A stretch of DNA of 64,000 nucleotides from Hyphobacterium indicum (GCF_003129605.1 NZ_QBDX01000003.1:62001-126000), one strand, 5' to 3'. Positions 1 to 8,210 are shown, numbered from the stretch's first letter. Translations and numbers: made by a program. Notes: generated by a model not told the origin, from the letters alone.

Positions 1-473
1 GCCGCCGAGACAAAAGCCGCATCGGCGCGCAGTCCGGTTATGTCCAGCAATGCGGCGTAATTCACAGAGCCGCCGATATAGGTGGCCGTGAACACGCCGG
101 CGATCCCCGCCTCGTCCGCGCCGAAATCCAGCAGCGAGACAGCCGCAATCGCGCCCAGCACCGTGCCCAGGGCTGCCACGCCGAATGCCAGCGTCATGCG
201 GCCGGTCTCGAAAAAGATTTTCTTCAGGTCCGCCTTCATCAGGAAGAGCGGGATCAGCACCGGCACGAAATAGGTGAAGACGAAGGAATAGGCCGGGGCA
301 CTTTGTGGAATGATCCGCAGATTGGCGGCAAATATCGCCAGGAAAATTGCTACCACCGCGCCAGTCAGAATAGCCCCGATGCGGGATTTTTCGGCCAGAA
401 AACCGATAGCGGCGATCACGAACAGCCCCGCCATGACGGCGAAATGATTGTCGGCGGGAATCAGCGTTTCCAT
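1..473 (-). CDS. DUF819 family membrane protein (3' end missing)
   Basis: The reverse strand reads from an ATG at 473 without a stop to the window edge, so the C-terminal part is missing. The visible 157 residues begin METLIPADNHFAVMAGLF and form several hydrophobic helices separated by short polar turns. The segment around residues 70-80 (FFETGRMTLAFG) and the later GVFTATYIGGSVNYAAL stretch are typical of DUF819 integral membrane proteins, which are about 380-420 residues long. The biochemical role of DUF819 is not established; related proteins resemble transporters. The gene runs in the same direction as the downstream avidin-RidA-M20 cluster, but a gap of about 60 bp separates them. No ribosome-binding site was used to prove the start, though no other in-frame ATG lies upstream. 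Confidence 0.75.
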   Translation of the reverse strand, partial: METLIPADNHFAVMAGLFVIAAIGFLAEKSRIGAILTGAVVAIFLAIFAANLRIIPQSAPAYSFVFTYFVPVLIPLFLMKADLKKIFFETGRMTLAFGVAALGTVLGAIAAVSLLDFGADEAGIAGVFTATYIGGSVNYAALLDITGLRADAAFVSA

Positions 474-532
474 GAAGTCAGCCCCTCTGTTTCGCGCCGC
501 AGTTAAGCAGGCTGACACGCCCGCGCAACGCG

Positions 533-967
533 TTAATGCTCACAATGGCGTCGGTCGCGGCGCACAAACCGGCTCTCCCCGGCATACCGGCCCGGCCCGC
601 TGTCCCCGCTCTCGGTGTCCGGCGCCACCCAGCGCACCAGCGACCATTCGGTGGCGATGACATCGCCCTCGATCACGCCGGTCCAGCTGGTGATGGTGTG
701 GCAGGTTTCCGCCTCCGCGCGCCAGACCACATTGAAGGTGATCAATGGTTCGAAGACCCGGCCTTCAACGTCATATTCGATGCCCTGGCAGGCATAGCCC
801 GCCGCCCCGTTGACATAACGCCCGGTCAGGCGGCCCCCATCATCCATCGTATCGAGAAAAAGCACCGATCCGCTCTGGTTTTCCCAGACCGACGGCACGG
901 CCAGATCATCCGCGAACGCTGTGGCAGGCCAGACCGCCCACAGAATCAAAAGCAGGAAACGCATCAT
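533..967 (-). CDS. secreted avidin-family (rhizavidin-like) protein
   Basis: The 144-residue product starts with a cleavable signal peptide (about residues 1-19, ending TAFA). The rest aligns by eye with short dimeric avidins such as rhizavidin: WENQSGS at 28-34, GRYVN at 49-53, Cys60 and Cys89 at the positions of the rhizavidin disulfide, then SWTG at 94-97 and EWSL at 107-110. Biotin-contact equivalents appear as Asn30, Ser34, Tyr51, Asn53, Trp82, Trp95 and Trp108. The streptavidin Asp128 equivalent seems to be lost (GESRF where rhizavidin has GQDTF), so affinity may be altered. The start codon overlaps the RidA stop in an ATGA, indicating translational coupling in a three-gene operon with M20 amidohydrolase and RidA. 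Biotin binding is inferred from family membership, not shown. Confidence 0.8.
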   Translation of the reverse strand: MMRFLLLILWAVWPATAFADDLAVPSVWENQSGSVLFLDTMDDGGRLTGRYVNGAAGYACQGIEYDVEGRVFEPLITFNVVWRAEAETCHTITSWTGVIEGDVIATEWSLVRWVAPDTESGDSGPGRYAGESRFVRRDRRHCEH

Positions 968-1362
968 GCGTCTTCCGCCAGATAGGCGTCGGCCTCGATT
1001 TCGACCAGAAAGTCCGGCCCTGCCAGCGCGGAAATGCCATAGAGCGCCGAGGCAGGCGGGAAATCTCCGAACACAGCCGAATGCGCCCGCGCGAAGGCGG
1101 CCTGCGCATCCGCGCTCATATCGGTGACGAAAACGCGGGTGCGGCGGACATTCTTCATCGACGCGCCGAGCTTCACCAGCGCCGCCTCGATGATTTCAAG
1201 ACAGCGCCGCGTCTGGGCTTCCATGTCGCCGGGGGCATAGGGCCGGCCGTCCTCGCCGACCGCCACCGTGCCGGAGACCCAGATATGCGGGCCCTCCTTC
1301 ACAGCACGGCGATAGCCGACGCGGTCCTCCCAGACCGCGCCGGACGAGACACGTTCCACCAT
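964..1362 (-). CDS. RidA/YjgF/UK114 family protein
   Basis: The 132-residue product has the usual length and layout of RidA-family proteins: an N-terminal GYRRAVKEGPHIWVSGT strand region, a central helix with RRCLEIIEAALVKLGASMKNV, and the C-terminal VEIEADAYL. Canonical RidA deaminates reactive enamine/imine intermediates made by PLP enzymes and uses an arginine near the C-terminus. That arginine is not obvious here, so this may be one of the non-deaminating Rid subfamilies. The protein is probably a cytosolic trimer. The ATG at 1362 lies two bases after the stop of the upstream M20 gene, and its own stop overlaps the avidin start, so the three genes appear co-transcribed. Its function next to a secreted amidohydrolase is unknown. 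Confidence 0.85.
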   Translation of the reverse strand: MVERVSSGAVWEDRVGYRRAVKEGPHIWVSGTVAVGEDGRPYAPGDMEAQTRRCLEIIEAALVKLGASMKNVRRTRVFVTDMSADAQAAFARAHSAVFGDFPPASALYGISALAGPDFLVEIEADAYLAEDA

Positions 1363-1364
1363 GT

Positions 1365-2690
1365 CTATTGCGCGCCGGTCGGCGCCAGGAAGTCCAGCGC
1401 AATCGCGGTCAGGCCTTCGGTCGCCATGGTAATCGAGCTTTCCGCATCCGGGGCAAACAGGGCGGAGTGGTTGCCCGGTGCGGACAGCCCCTGTGACTGA
1501 TACTCGATCAGCGTGTCCTGCGGAGTGCCGCCGACCCAGAACATGAAAATCGGGATATCCTCCTCGGTGCGGCCATAGCGCGAGAAGTCCTCACCACCCA
1601 TGACGGGATCGAGCTGGCGCACGGCGAGGCTGCCAAAGCGGTCCTGCAGCACCGCGACGCCCGATTCCGTCAGGTCCGGGTCATTATAGGTGGCCGGCGT
1701 ATAGGGCTCTTCCACCTCGACAATCGGCAGACGGTCTTCCGGAATACCGGCGGAGATCGCCTGCCCGCGGGCAATGCGCTCAATGCCCGACAGCAACAAT
1801 TCGCGATTGGCATCGGAATAGGAGCGCACCGTGATCTGCAGATGCACCTCGTCCGGGATGATATTGTGCTTGGTGCCGCCATTGATCGCGCCCACCGTTA
1901 CCACGCCGGATTCCAGCGGGTTCATCTCGCGGCTGACCAGCGTCTGCAAGGCAGTGATGATCTGGGCCGACAACAGGACCGGGTCACGGCCGACATGCGG
2001 GGTGGAGCCATGCGCGCCAATGCCGCGCACGGTGATATCCACCGAGTCGACATTCGCCATGGCAAAGCCCGGCACATAGCCGATCATGCCCGCCGGAATG
2101 GCGCCGAATGTGTGAAAGGACACCACGGCATCGGGCAGCGGGAAGCGCTCATAGAGCCCGTCATCCAGCATCATCTGCGCGCCCAGCCCCAGCTCCTCGG
2201 CCGGCTGCCCGATCAGCACCAGCGTGCCGGACCAGTCCTCGCGGCGTTCCACCATCTGGCGCGCCGCGCCGACCAGCGCCGTCATGTGGGTATCGTGTGC
2301 ACAGGCATGCATGACATGGCTTTCCAGACCGCGCCGGTCCGTGCCCGTCACCGTCGAGGCATAGTCCAGCCCGGTATTTTCCTCGATCGGCAGCCCGTCC
2401 ATATCCGCCCGCAGCATCAATGTCGGCCCCTCGCCATTCTCCATCACCGCGACAATACCGGTGCCACCGACATTCTCCGTCACCTCGAAGCCGAGCGCGC
2501 GAATCTCCTCGGCCAGGCGCGCCGCAGTCTCGACCTCCATCAGCGACAATTCCGGATTGGCGTGAAAATGCTCGTACAGGCTTTCCAGATAGCCGGAATA
2601 ATCCGACTGGATGGATGACCGCAGATCGTCCTGCGCGAACGCACCGGCGGACAGCGCAATGGCAGCAGCAGAAGCAAGTAACAGACGCAT
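1365..2690 (-). CDS. secreted M20 family metallo-amidohydrolase/peptidase
   Basis: The ATG at 2690 is preceded by AAAGGGGACT, a good ribosome-binding site, and is followed by a signal peptide (MRLLLASAAAIALSAGAFA). The open frame extends further upstream, but that extension lacks family similarity. The 441-residue protein carries M20D hallmarks: LRADMDGLPIEE, HACAHDTHMTALVGAA with metal-ligand Cys and His, GQPAEE with the catalytic/metal Glu, and the late MGGEDFSRYG motif. Relatives (hippurate hydrolase, IAA-amino-acid hydrolase, carboxypeptidase Ss1) cleave N-acyl amino acids or small peptides using one or two divalent metals. A signal peptide implies a periplasmic or secreted enzyme, unlike most cytosolic homologues. 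It is the first gene of an operon with RidA and an avidin-like protein. The substrate is not predictable. Confidence 0.88.
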   Translation of the reverse strand: MRLLLASAAAIALSAGAFAQDDLRSSIQSDYSGYLESLYEHFHANPELSLMEVETAARLAEEIRALGFEVTENVGGTGIVAVMENGEGPTLMLRADMDGLPIEENTGLDYASTVTGTDRRGLESHVMHACAHDTHMTALVGAARQMVERREDWSGTLVLIGQPAEELGLGAQMMLDDGLYERFPLPDAVVSFHTFGAIPAGMIGYVPGFAMANVDSVDITVRGIGAHGSTPHVGRDPVLLSAQIITALQTLVSREMNPLESGVVTVGAINGGTKHNIIPDEVHLQITVRSYSDANRELLLSGIERIARGQAISAGIPEDRLPIVEVEEPYTPATYNDPDLTESGVAVLQDRFGSLAVRQLDPVMGGEDFSRYGRTEEDIPIFMFWVGGTPQDTLIEYQSQGLSAPGNHSALFAPDAESSITMATEGLTAIALDFLAPTGAQ

Positions 2691-2767
2691 GATAGTCCCC
2701 TTTGAATCTCTGCCGCGCATTGGACGGCGGCAGGCGATTGCGGTCAAGGGGGTGCGGACGTGATGAC

Positions 2768-2786
2768 ATTGATCCGGCGGATCAAT
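2768..2786. promoter_or_regulatory. 19-nt perfect palindrome, candidate operator
   Basis: ATTGATCCGGCGGATCAAT is a perfect 9-bp dyad around a single central G. It lies 78 bp upstream of the M20 start codon in the 366-bp divergent intergenic region between the M20 operon and the ABC exporter genes. Length and symmetry fit a dimeric repressor site; the regulator is unknown. Apart from this site and the dyad at 2959-2977, nothing else is recognised in the interval 2691-3056. Confidence 0.45.
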
Positions 2787-2958
2787 ATTGGCCCGACTGC
2801 CCGCAGCGGAGAGCCCGCAGCATACAAGAGCATGGCAGAGCCACCCGTGGCGGGCGCGGTCAGGCCCATGCCCTTCACAGCCGCAGCAGACCCACAACCT
2901 ATCATATTGGCCAGTCTCCCCGCCCTTATCCGCAGACCGGCGGGATTCTTGTCCACGC

Positions 2959-2977
2959 ACCGGTCTCGCAGACCGGT
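2959..2977. promoter_or_regulatory. ACCGGTCT-CGC-AGACCGGT palindrome, candidate operator
   Basis: This is a perfect 8-bp inverted repeat with a 3-nt centre, about 80 bp upstream of the ABC ATPase start. A half-site copy (GCAGACCGG) also occurs about 40 bp earlier. The position suggests control of the exporter genes. It has no T-run, so it is not a terminator. Confidence 0.4.
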
Positions 2978-3056
2978 TGAGTATGAGCGGCCCGTTCTCG
3001 ATTCTGAATAATCTGTAATTAGTCTTGCGATATTGGGCCCGGCTACAACTCCAAGC

Positions 3057-3965
3057 GTGACCGGTCCAGCAATCGAAACCAGAAATCTCAGCCGCCATTA
3101 TGGCGATCTGACCGCCGTGGATGATCTGAGCCTGCGTGTCGAACGTGGTCAGATTTTCGGCTTTCTGGGGCCGAACGGGGCCGGCAAGACCACCACGATC
3201 CGCATGCTGCTGGGCCTGATCCGCCGCGATGCCGGAAGTATCCGGATTGCCGGGCACGACCTGTCGTCAAACCGACGCGTAGCGCTGGCCCGCGTCGGCT
3301 CCATCGTCGAAACCCCGGCGCTCTATCTCAACCTGACCGGCCGCCAGAATCTTGCCGTGACCTGTCATATGCGGGGTATCGGCAAGGGCGAGATTGACCG
3401 CGTGCTCGACATCGTCGATCTGGCAAAAGAGGCGGGCCGCAAGGCGGGCGAATACTCCCTCGGCATGCGCCAGAGGCTGGGCATTGCGCGGGCGCTTCTG
3501 GGTGAGCCGGAGCTCCTGGTCCTCGACGAGCCGACCAACGGGCTGGACCCGGCCGGCATACGGGAAATCCGGCAATTGATCGCCGACGCCCCGGCGCGCT
3601 TTGGCACCACAATTCTGGTCTCCAGCCACATGCTCAGCGAGGTGGAACAGATGGCCAGCCATGTCGGCGTGATGAATCAGGGCCGCTTGTTGTTTCAGGG
3701 CACGCTGTCGGATCTCATCCGCACCGCGCCGCACAGACTGGAGGTCCGGCTTGATGACCCGGCCAGAGCCCGAACCGCGCTGGCCGACAACTGGCCTGAC
3801 GCTGAAATATCCGGGGCCGGTCTGGTCCTGCCCGGCGTGAACGAGGCGGACGCCGCCGCCATCAACCGGCAATTGGTCGAGGCGGGAATTGCCGTGACCG
3901 GGCTGACGATCAAGCCGCCGGCCCTGGAAGACATTTTCCTTTCGCTGACGGGAGAGACCGCATGA
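3057..3965 (+). CDS. ABC transporter ATP-binding protein
   Basis: This is a DrrA/CcmA-type exporter ATPase. Motifs in order are Walker A GPNGAGKTTT, the Q-loop region, the signature LGMRQRLGIA, Walker B LLVLDEPTNGLDP and the switch His in VSSHMLSE. A GTG at 3057 puts the start just ahead of the conserved IETRNLSRHYG strand; a TTG at 3033 would add eight residues and cannot be excluded, because neither has a strong ribosome-binding site. The C-terminal 80 residues form the accessory domain usual for multidrug or lantibiotic-immunity exporters. The stop overlaps the downstream permease start (ATGA), so the two subunits are translationally coupled. The substrate is unknown. Two palindromes in the upstream region suggest regulation. 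Confidence 0.9.
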   Translation: MTGPAIETRNLSRHYGDLTAVDDLSLRVERGQIFGFLGPNGAGKTTTIRMLLGLIRRDAGSIRIAGHDLSSNRRVALARVGSIVETPALYLNLTGRQNLAVTCHMRGIGKGEIDRVLDIVDLAKEAGRKAGEYSLGMRQRLGIARALLGEPELLVLDEPTNGLDPAGIREIRQLIADAPARFGTTILVSSHMLSEVEQMASHVGVMNQGRLLFQGTLSDLIRTAPHRLEVRLDDPARARTALADNWPDAEISGAGLVLPGVNEADAAAINRQLVEAGIAVTGLTIKPPALEDIFLSLTGETA

Positions 3966-4687
3966 TCGGCGTGATTATCGCAGACCTGATCAAATTGCGC
4001 GGCTCGCTGGTTCTGCTGGTGATGGCGGTTCCGCCGGTGATGATGACCGTGCTGGGCGTGCTGGTCATCATTTCCGGCAATAGCGCCGGCGACTGGCCAC
4101 GCACGGCGCTCTCGGGCACGGCGATCTGGGCCTATTTCCTGCTGCCAATGACGGCGACGGGTCTGACCGCCCTCCTCGCCCAGCTGGAACATTCCACCGG
4201 CGTCTGGTCGCACATCCTCGCCACCGGCACGCCGCGCTGGCAGATATTCCTTTCCAAGGGGCTGATCGCCTTCGCCCTGATGGGTGCGACCAGCCTGCTG
4301 GTTGGCCTGGCCATATTCGCGTCCGGCCATGTTGGCGGTATTCTCGTGTCCACCGAAGCGCTCGAAGGCGTGCCGCCCTATGGGCAGGTTGTTGCCATCC
4401 TTGCGAAAATGTGGGTGGCGAGCCTTCTCGTCACCGCCTTCCAGCTGGCCATCGCCCTGCGCTTTTCCAGCTTCGCCCTGCCTGTTTCGGTGGGCATTGG
4501 CGGTACCTTCGTGGCGGTCGCCGCGACCTCCTCGCAATGGGGGCTGGTCTTTCCCTGGCTGATGCCCGTGAATGTGCTGGCCAGCGAGCCGGAGCGCGCC
4601 CTTCTGGCCATCGCCATCGGCGGAATCGGGGGCCTTGCCGCCCTCGCCGCCATGATCGTCTGGCTCAGCCGCCGGGATTGGGACTAG
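3962..4687 (+). CDS. ABC-2 type exporter permease subunit
   Basis: The 241-residue integral membrane protein has about six hydrophobic segments: near 13-35, 55-75, 98-125, 142-165, 170-190 and 215-235. The motif around residues 76-100 (HSTGVWSHILATGTPRWQIFLSKGL) is typical of lantibiotic-immunity/NatB-like ABC-2 permeases, where a cytoplasmic loop contacts the ATPase. The start ATG overlaps the ATPase stop by four bases. Together with the 3057-3965 gene it forms a two-subunit exporter, probably a homodimer of each. The exported compound cannot be inferred from the sequence. Confidence 0.85.
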   Translation: MIGVIIADLIKLRGSLVLLVMAVPPVMMTVLGVLVIISGNSAGDWPRTALSGTAIWAYFLLPMTATGLTALLAQLEHSTGVWSHILATGTPRWQIFLSKGLIAFALMGATSLLVGLAIFASGHVGGILVSTEALEGVPPYGQVVAILAKMWVASLLVTAFQLAIALRFSSFALPVSVGIGGTFVAVAATSSQWGLVFPWLMPVNVLASEPERALLAIAIGGIGGLAALAAMIVWLSRRDWD

Positions 4688-4705
4688 CGGTGCGAGAAGC
4701 GGCTC

Positions 4706-4853
4706 GCCTTTCCCGCCCCTCATGCCTCCGTTCTTCTTTCTTCCGGCCCCCTCACCCCACCGACTCTCCTTGCCTCCTCGATTCCTGGCCCGCGCTCTCC
4801 CGCTCCTCTCTCTCCCACTCCTCTTTCTCCCGCTCCTCATGCCTCACCGGACT
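4706..4853. repeat. long pyrimidine-rich tract
   Basis: The 645-bp gap after the permease gene (4688-5332) begins with roughly 150 bp in which the + strand is dominated by C and T, including repeated CCCGCTCCTC and CTCATGCCTC units. No gene or hairpin terminator is visible in it. Such polypurine-polypyrimidine tracts can adopt triplex structures. The remainder of the gap contains the inverted-repeat element at 5134-5264 and otherwise nothing recognised. Confidence 0.5.
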
Positions 4854-5133
4854 CGCGGCTTATTCGTATCATTGTGTTAAAACACTAAATCGCCGCATCA
4901 GGCTCGTGGGAGAGAGCGCCACAGCGTGCGCCGCCAGGCCAGCCCTTGAAACGCAAATGTCCGCCAGTTCGGGCAATACCGCATCCGCCGCCTTATCCCC
5001 GCCAGCCGCGTTCCGCCTAAACTCCCTGTCCGTCGCCGGGCCGGTTCGCGCCGCATCGCCGGGCCGCCCCATGGCGCGTTTTCCGGACATTACGGGGATA
5101 AAACCGGAAAAACCGGAGTCAGGGGAGCCCGGC

Positions 5134-5264
5134 CGGGGATAAAATTGGAATCGCCAGAATGACCGCCATCGCCTTGCCAGACGCGCCCATCCGCCCCGCG
5201 CGTGCCTCCAGAATTGTAGGAGTTGTAGTAGGAGACAAAAACGCCGATTCCAATTTTATCCCCG
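5134..5264. repeat. 131-bp element bounded by a 20-bp perfect inverted repeat
   Basis: The left arm 5134-5153 contains GGGATAAAATTGGAATCG and the right arm 5245-5264 is its exact reverse complement over 20 bp. The 91-bp interior has no open reading frame of note and includes the near-repeat GTAGGAGTTGTAGTAGGAG just inside the right arm. The structure resembles a REP/BIME or MITE-like intergenic element, possibly of the kind mobilised by REP-associated tyrosine transposases; that assignment is inferred. It lies just beyond the 3' end of metG. Confidence 0.5.
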
Positions 5265-5332
5265 CAATCGTCCGTCGTCCGGCGCGATTTCTGTTCCCGC
5301 AATCGGATGCCGGGAGGGAGTGGCCACCAGCC

Positions 5333-7048
5333 TCAGCTGCCCTCGCCGCCAAAGCGCTGCGTCCATTCGGCCACCGTGTCATCGTCAATCTTGGCAAACA
5401 GCACATCCGGCGGCGTGACAGCGAGACCGTGGGGCAGAACATCCAGCAGGCCGGCGGCCGGCTCGTTCGGCCACATCCGGTTACCATCCGGCACGCCAAG
5501 ACAATCGAGAATGGTCTTCGCCGCATTCGGGATGACCGGCTGGGCGGCAATGCCCATCAGCACGGCGAGATTCAGCGCGGTGCGGACGCCGACAGCGGCT
5601 TTTTCCGGGTTGGTCTTGAAATGCGTCCACGGCTCGGCGCGGGTCAGATATTCATTGCCCGCCGCCCACAGGGCACGGGTTTCCGCCGCCGCCGGGCGAA
5701 AACGCATCGCCTCATGATTGTCGGCAATCGCGGCCAGCCGCTCATCCACTTCCCGCGCCAGCCAGGCCTCGTGCTCGCCCGGCTCGCCGCCGGCCGGCAC
5801 CGCCCCGTCAAAGCGGGACGCCGTGAAGCGCAATATCCGGTTGATGAAATTGCCGAGCACATCTGCGAGATCCTTGTTCACACAAGCCTGGAAATGCTCC
5901 CAGGTAAATTGCGTGTCCGAACCCTCCGGGGCATTTGCCGTCAGATACCAGCGCCAGTAATCGGCCGGCAGGAGCTCCAGCGCCGTGTCCATGAAGACGC
6001 CGCGCTTTTCCGAGGTCGAGAATTTGCCGCCATACCAGTTGAGCCAGTTAAAGGCTTTCAGCCGGTCGACTGTTTTCCAGGGTTCTTGCGAACCGAGGAT
6101 GGTCGCCGGGAAACTGACCGTGTGGAAAGCGACATTGTCCTTGCCCATGAACTGCACATAGGTGACGTCCTCGGCGCCCTTGTCGGTGCGCCACCAGCTT
6201 TCCCAGTCGCCGCCATTGGCGCTGGCCCATTCCTCGGTCGCGCCGATATAGCCGATGGGCGCATCGAACCAGACATAGAAGACCTTGTTCTCGAATCCCT
6301 CGCGGATCACTCCGTCGCGCGCCACCGGCACACCCCAGGCGAGATCGCGCGTGATCGAGCGGTCGCGCAGCCCCTCATCCAGCCATTTATTCGCGATCGA
6401 CACCGCCAGCGATGGCCATTTGTCCGCGGCGTTATCGACCCAGGCGCGCAGCTTCGGCTCCATCTTCGTCTGCAGCAGATAAAGATGTCTCGTCTCCCGG
6501 ACTTCAAGATTTTTCGAGCCGGATATCTTCGAATAGGGCTCTTTCAGATCGGTGGGTTCCAGCAGCCGTCCGCAATTGTCGCACTGGTCGCCGCGGGCGC
6601 GCTCAAAATCGCAATGCGGGCATATGCCCTCGACATAACGGTCCGGCAAAAAGCGGGCATCATCAATGGAATAAACCTGATGATCGCTGCGCTCCTCGAT
6701 CAGTCCCTTGTCTTCCAGCACCGCCGCGAAATGCTGGGTCAGGCGGTGATTGGGCGCGTTCGAGGTGCGGCCGAAATGATCATAGCTCAGCGCAAATCCG
6801 TCACCGGCCGCGCGCTGGATCTCATGCTCCCGGTCACAATAGGCGCGCACATCCATGCCCTCGGCCGCAGCGGCCAGTTCCGCCGGCGTCCCATGCTCAT
6901 CCGTCGCGCAGATATAGCGTACTTCATGGCCGCGCAGGCGTTGAAAACGCGCATAGACATCGGCCGGCAACATCGATCCGGCCAGATTGCCCAGATGCTT
7001 CACCCCGTTGATATAGGGTAGCGCGCTTGTGATCAGATACCGGGCCAT
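5333..7048 (-). CDS. metG: methionyl-tRNA synthetase
   Basis: The 571-residue class I synthetase charges tRNA-Met in the cytosol. Starting at the ATG at 7048 the protein begins [20 protein letters not shown], containing the HIGH-type HLGN signature. A zinc knuckle CPHC...CDNC follows near residue 145, and the KMSKS loop appears as KFSTSEKRG near residue 330. The protein ends after the anticodon-binding helical domain, so it lacks the optional EMAP-II-like C-terminal tRNA-binding domain. The reading frame extends upstream past 7048 but without similarity to the family. It is transcribed alone toward an inverted-repeat element. A long open frame on the opposite strand is a codon-bias shadow. 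Confidence 0.96.
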   Translation of the reverse strand: MARYLITSALPYINGVKHLGNLAGSMLPADVYARFQRLRGHEVRYICATDEHGTPAELAAAAEGMDVRAYCDREHEIQRAAGDGFALSYDHFGRTSNAPNHRLTQHFAAVLEDKGLIEERSDHQVYSIDDARFLPDRYVEGICPHCDFERARGDQCDNCGRLLEPTDLKEPYSKISGSKNLEVRETRHLYLLQTKMEPKLRAWVDNAADKWPSLAVSIANKWLDEGLRDRSITRDLAWGVPVARDGVIREGFENKVFYVWFDAPIGYIGATEEWASANGGDWESWWRTDKGAEDVTYVQFMGKDNVAFHTVSFPATILGSQEPWKTVDRLKAFNWLNWYGGKFSTSEKRGVFMDTALELLPADYWRWYLTANAPEGSDTQFTWEHFQACVNKDLADVLGNFINRILRFTASRFDGAVPAGGEPGEHEAWLAREVDERLAAIADNHEAMRFRPAAAETRALWAAGNEYLTRAEPWTHFKTNPEKAAVGVRTALNLAVLMGIAAQPVIPNAAKTILDCLGVPDGNRMWPNEPAAGLLDVLPHGLAVTPPDVLFAKIDDDTVAEWTQRFGGEGS

Positions 7049-7169
7049 TTTCGCTTCGCCTTGATTGCAATCTATGCTTAGGGTTTTCGCCAGAGGCGCG
7101 AACCCGCGAACCGGGACGGGCCCGAATCCAGCGCGAGACATACGCGCGAAAGACTGGGGAGAAAAGAGC

Positions 7170-7574
7170 ATGGACGTTTACGGGATCAATATCATCGCAG
7201 CCTTGCTGGCCATGTTGGGCTTCATGGTCGTCGGTTTTGTCTGGTACGGGCCGCTGTTCGGCAAGCGCTGGATGGCGCTGAACGGGTTCACGCCCGAGAC
7301 GATGGGCGATGTGAACATGCCGGTGATGATGGCGAAGGGGCTGGCCAATTCGCTGATTGCCGCCATTGGTATCGGGCTCGTGCTGAACTGGAAAGGCGCT
7401 GAAGGCTTGCTCGCTTCGATGAAGACCGCCTTTTTTGTCTGGCTCTTCTTCAGTGCCACAACCGCGCTACTGGCCCATATCTACGAGAAGCAGAAGCTGG
7501 AACTGACGCTGATCCATTTCGGCAATCAGCTGGCAGCCTACCTTCTGGCAGGCGCCATTTTCAGCTTCTTCTGA
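7170..7574 (+). CDS. DUF1761 domain membrane protein
   Basis: The 134-residue product has four hydrophobic helices (about 5-28, 55-75, 85-105 and 115-134). It carries the DUF1761 hallmarks: an early [13 protein letters not shown] motif and a late [17 protein letters not shown] segment. The ATG at 7170 is chosen because GGGGAGAAAAGAG lies just upstream; the frame is open further upstream without support. The function of DUF1761 is unknown and it is presumed to sit in the inner membrane. A hairpin follows the stop, and the tRNA-Thr gene lies 64 bp downstream. Confidence 0.85.
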   Translation: MDVYGINIIAALLAMLGFMVVGFVWYGPLFGKRWMALNGFTPETMGDVNMPVMMAKGLANSLIAAIGIGLVLNWKGAEGLLASMKTAFFVWLFFSATTALLAHIYEKQKLELTLIHFGNQLAAYLLAGAIFSFF

Positions 7575-7582
7575 TAGTGATC

Positions 7583-7612
7583 AGCGATGCCTGCTTGCAG
7601 GCGGGCATCGCT
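7583..7612 (+). terminator. hairpin after DUF1761 gene, possible terminator
   Basis: AGCGATGCC and GGCATCGCT form a 9-bp perfect stem, with a further partly paired interior, 8 bp after the stop codon. No U-run follows, so intrinsic termination is uncertain. Confidence 0.4.
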
Positions 7613-7638
7613 TCGCTATAAGCATCGCGCATCAGCGG

Positions 7639-7714
7639 GCCGGCTTAGCTCAGCTGGTAGAGCACCTGATTTGTAATCAGGGGGTCGGGGGTTCGAGTCC
7701 CTCAGCCGGCACCA
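7639..7714 (+). tRNA. tRNA-Thr (anticodon TGT)
   Basis: The 76-nt gene includes an encoded CCA. The acceptor stem GCCGGCT pairs with AGCCGGC at 7704-7710. The D-arm is AGCTCAGCTGGTAGAGC, the anticodon loop reads TTTGTAA with anticodon TGT, and the T-arm contains GGTTCGAGT. The last 45 nt are the left copy of a 46-bp repeat that recurs at 9171-9216, so this gene is the integration target of the adjacent island. The tRNA itself is kept intact by the element. Confidence 0.97.
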
Positions 7715-7715
7715 T
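7670..7715 (+). repeat. att core, left copy (tRNA-Thr 3' end)
   Basis: These 46 bp run from the anticodon loop through CCA plus one T. They are identical to 9171-9216, in the same orientation. Sequence similarity stops sharply on both sides, as expected for an integration-generated attachment-site duplication. Confidence 0.9.
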
Positions 7716-7762
7716 TTATTTTCAATAACTTACATCAATAATCGAATACACTACATTCAAAA

Positions 7763-7855
7763 TGTGACCCCCAGCGCAATGTGACCCCTCGCTTAAGTTG
7801 TGTAAATTGTATTGTGGTTTCAATAAACTGGCCGGATACACTTGATGTGACCCCC
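7763..7855 (+). repeat. TGTGACCCCC direct repeats, left arm
   Basis: Copies lie at 7763-7772, 7780-7789 (one mismatch) and 7846-7855, all on the + strand, starting 48 bp inside the left att copy. They match the copies near the right att copy. Interpreted as arm-type recombinase sites; no coding sequence spans them convincingly. Confidence 0.6.
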
Positions 7856-8117
7856 ACCAAATTAATCGACGAGAAGTTTGGTTTTTTCAGACCCTTGAAG
7901 CGCCAATCTCGTTCAAAACGGATAAAATGCCGCAAGTTTGAAATGCCGATTTCATTTGACTTAATAGGCCTTCAGAGCTTATTTGACGTTGCGCGCACGA
8001 AAATCGCTTCCAATCCAACGAATTCAATGAAGTGATTTTTGGTTTGAGATGACCTCAGATTCACTCGGCGATTTTCGAATGCGTCAAGATGAACGTTGCC
8101 TTAACAACGTCGTAATC

Positions 8118-8145
8118 GCGCTTTAAGCGCTTACATGTACTATAA
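8118..8145 (+). promoter_or_regulatory. candidate promoter with dyad for the mini-island genes
   Basis: The dyad GCGCTT-T-AAGCGC (8118-8130) sits just ahead of a TATAAC box (8140-8145), about 65 bp before the first gene of the mini-island. A repressor-controlled promoter is plausible, but no regulator gene is seen in the element. Confidence 0.35.
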
Positions 8146-8210
8146 CGATCCTTGAGGTCGTTACCTTGGGCGAAGAAAGAAGCGTGCCAATTGGTATGCC
8201 GGAGAGAGTT

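Noticed and set aside
2691-3257. Upstream extension of the M20 gene to 3257
   Set aside because: The signal peptide and strong ribosome-binding site place the start at 2690; the extension overlaps the ABC ATPase gene.
3695-4840. 381-codon - strand frame over the ABC exporter genes
   Set aside because: Covers both convincing ABC genes and the pyrimidine tract; composition is Arg/Gly-rich and not protein-like.
5159-7021. 620-codon open frame on the + strand opposite metG
   Set aside because: It is antisense to a clear methionyl-tRNA synthetase and results from GC-rich codon bias; its translation is low-complexity Arg/Gly/His with no family.
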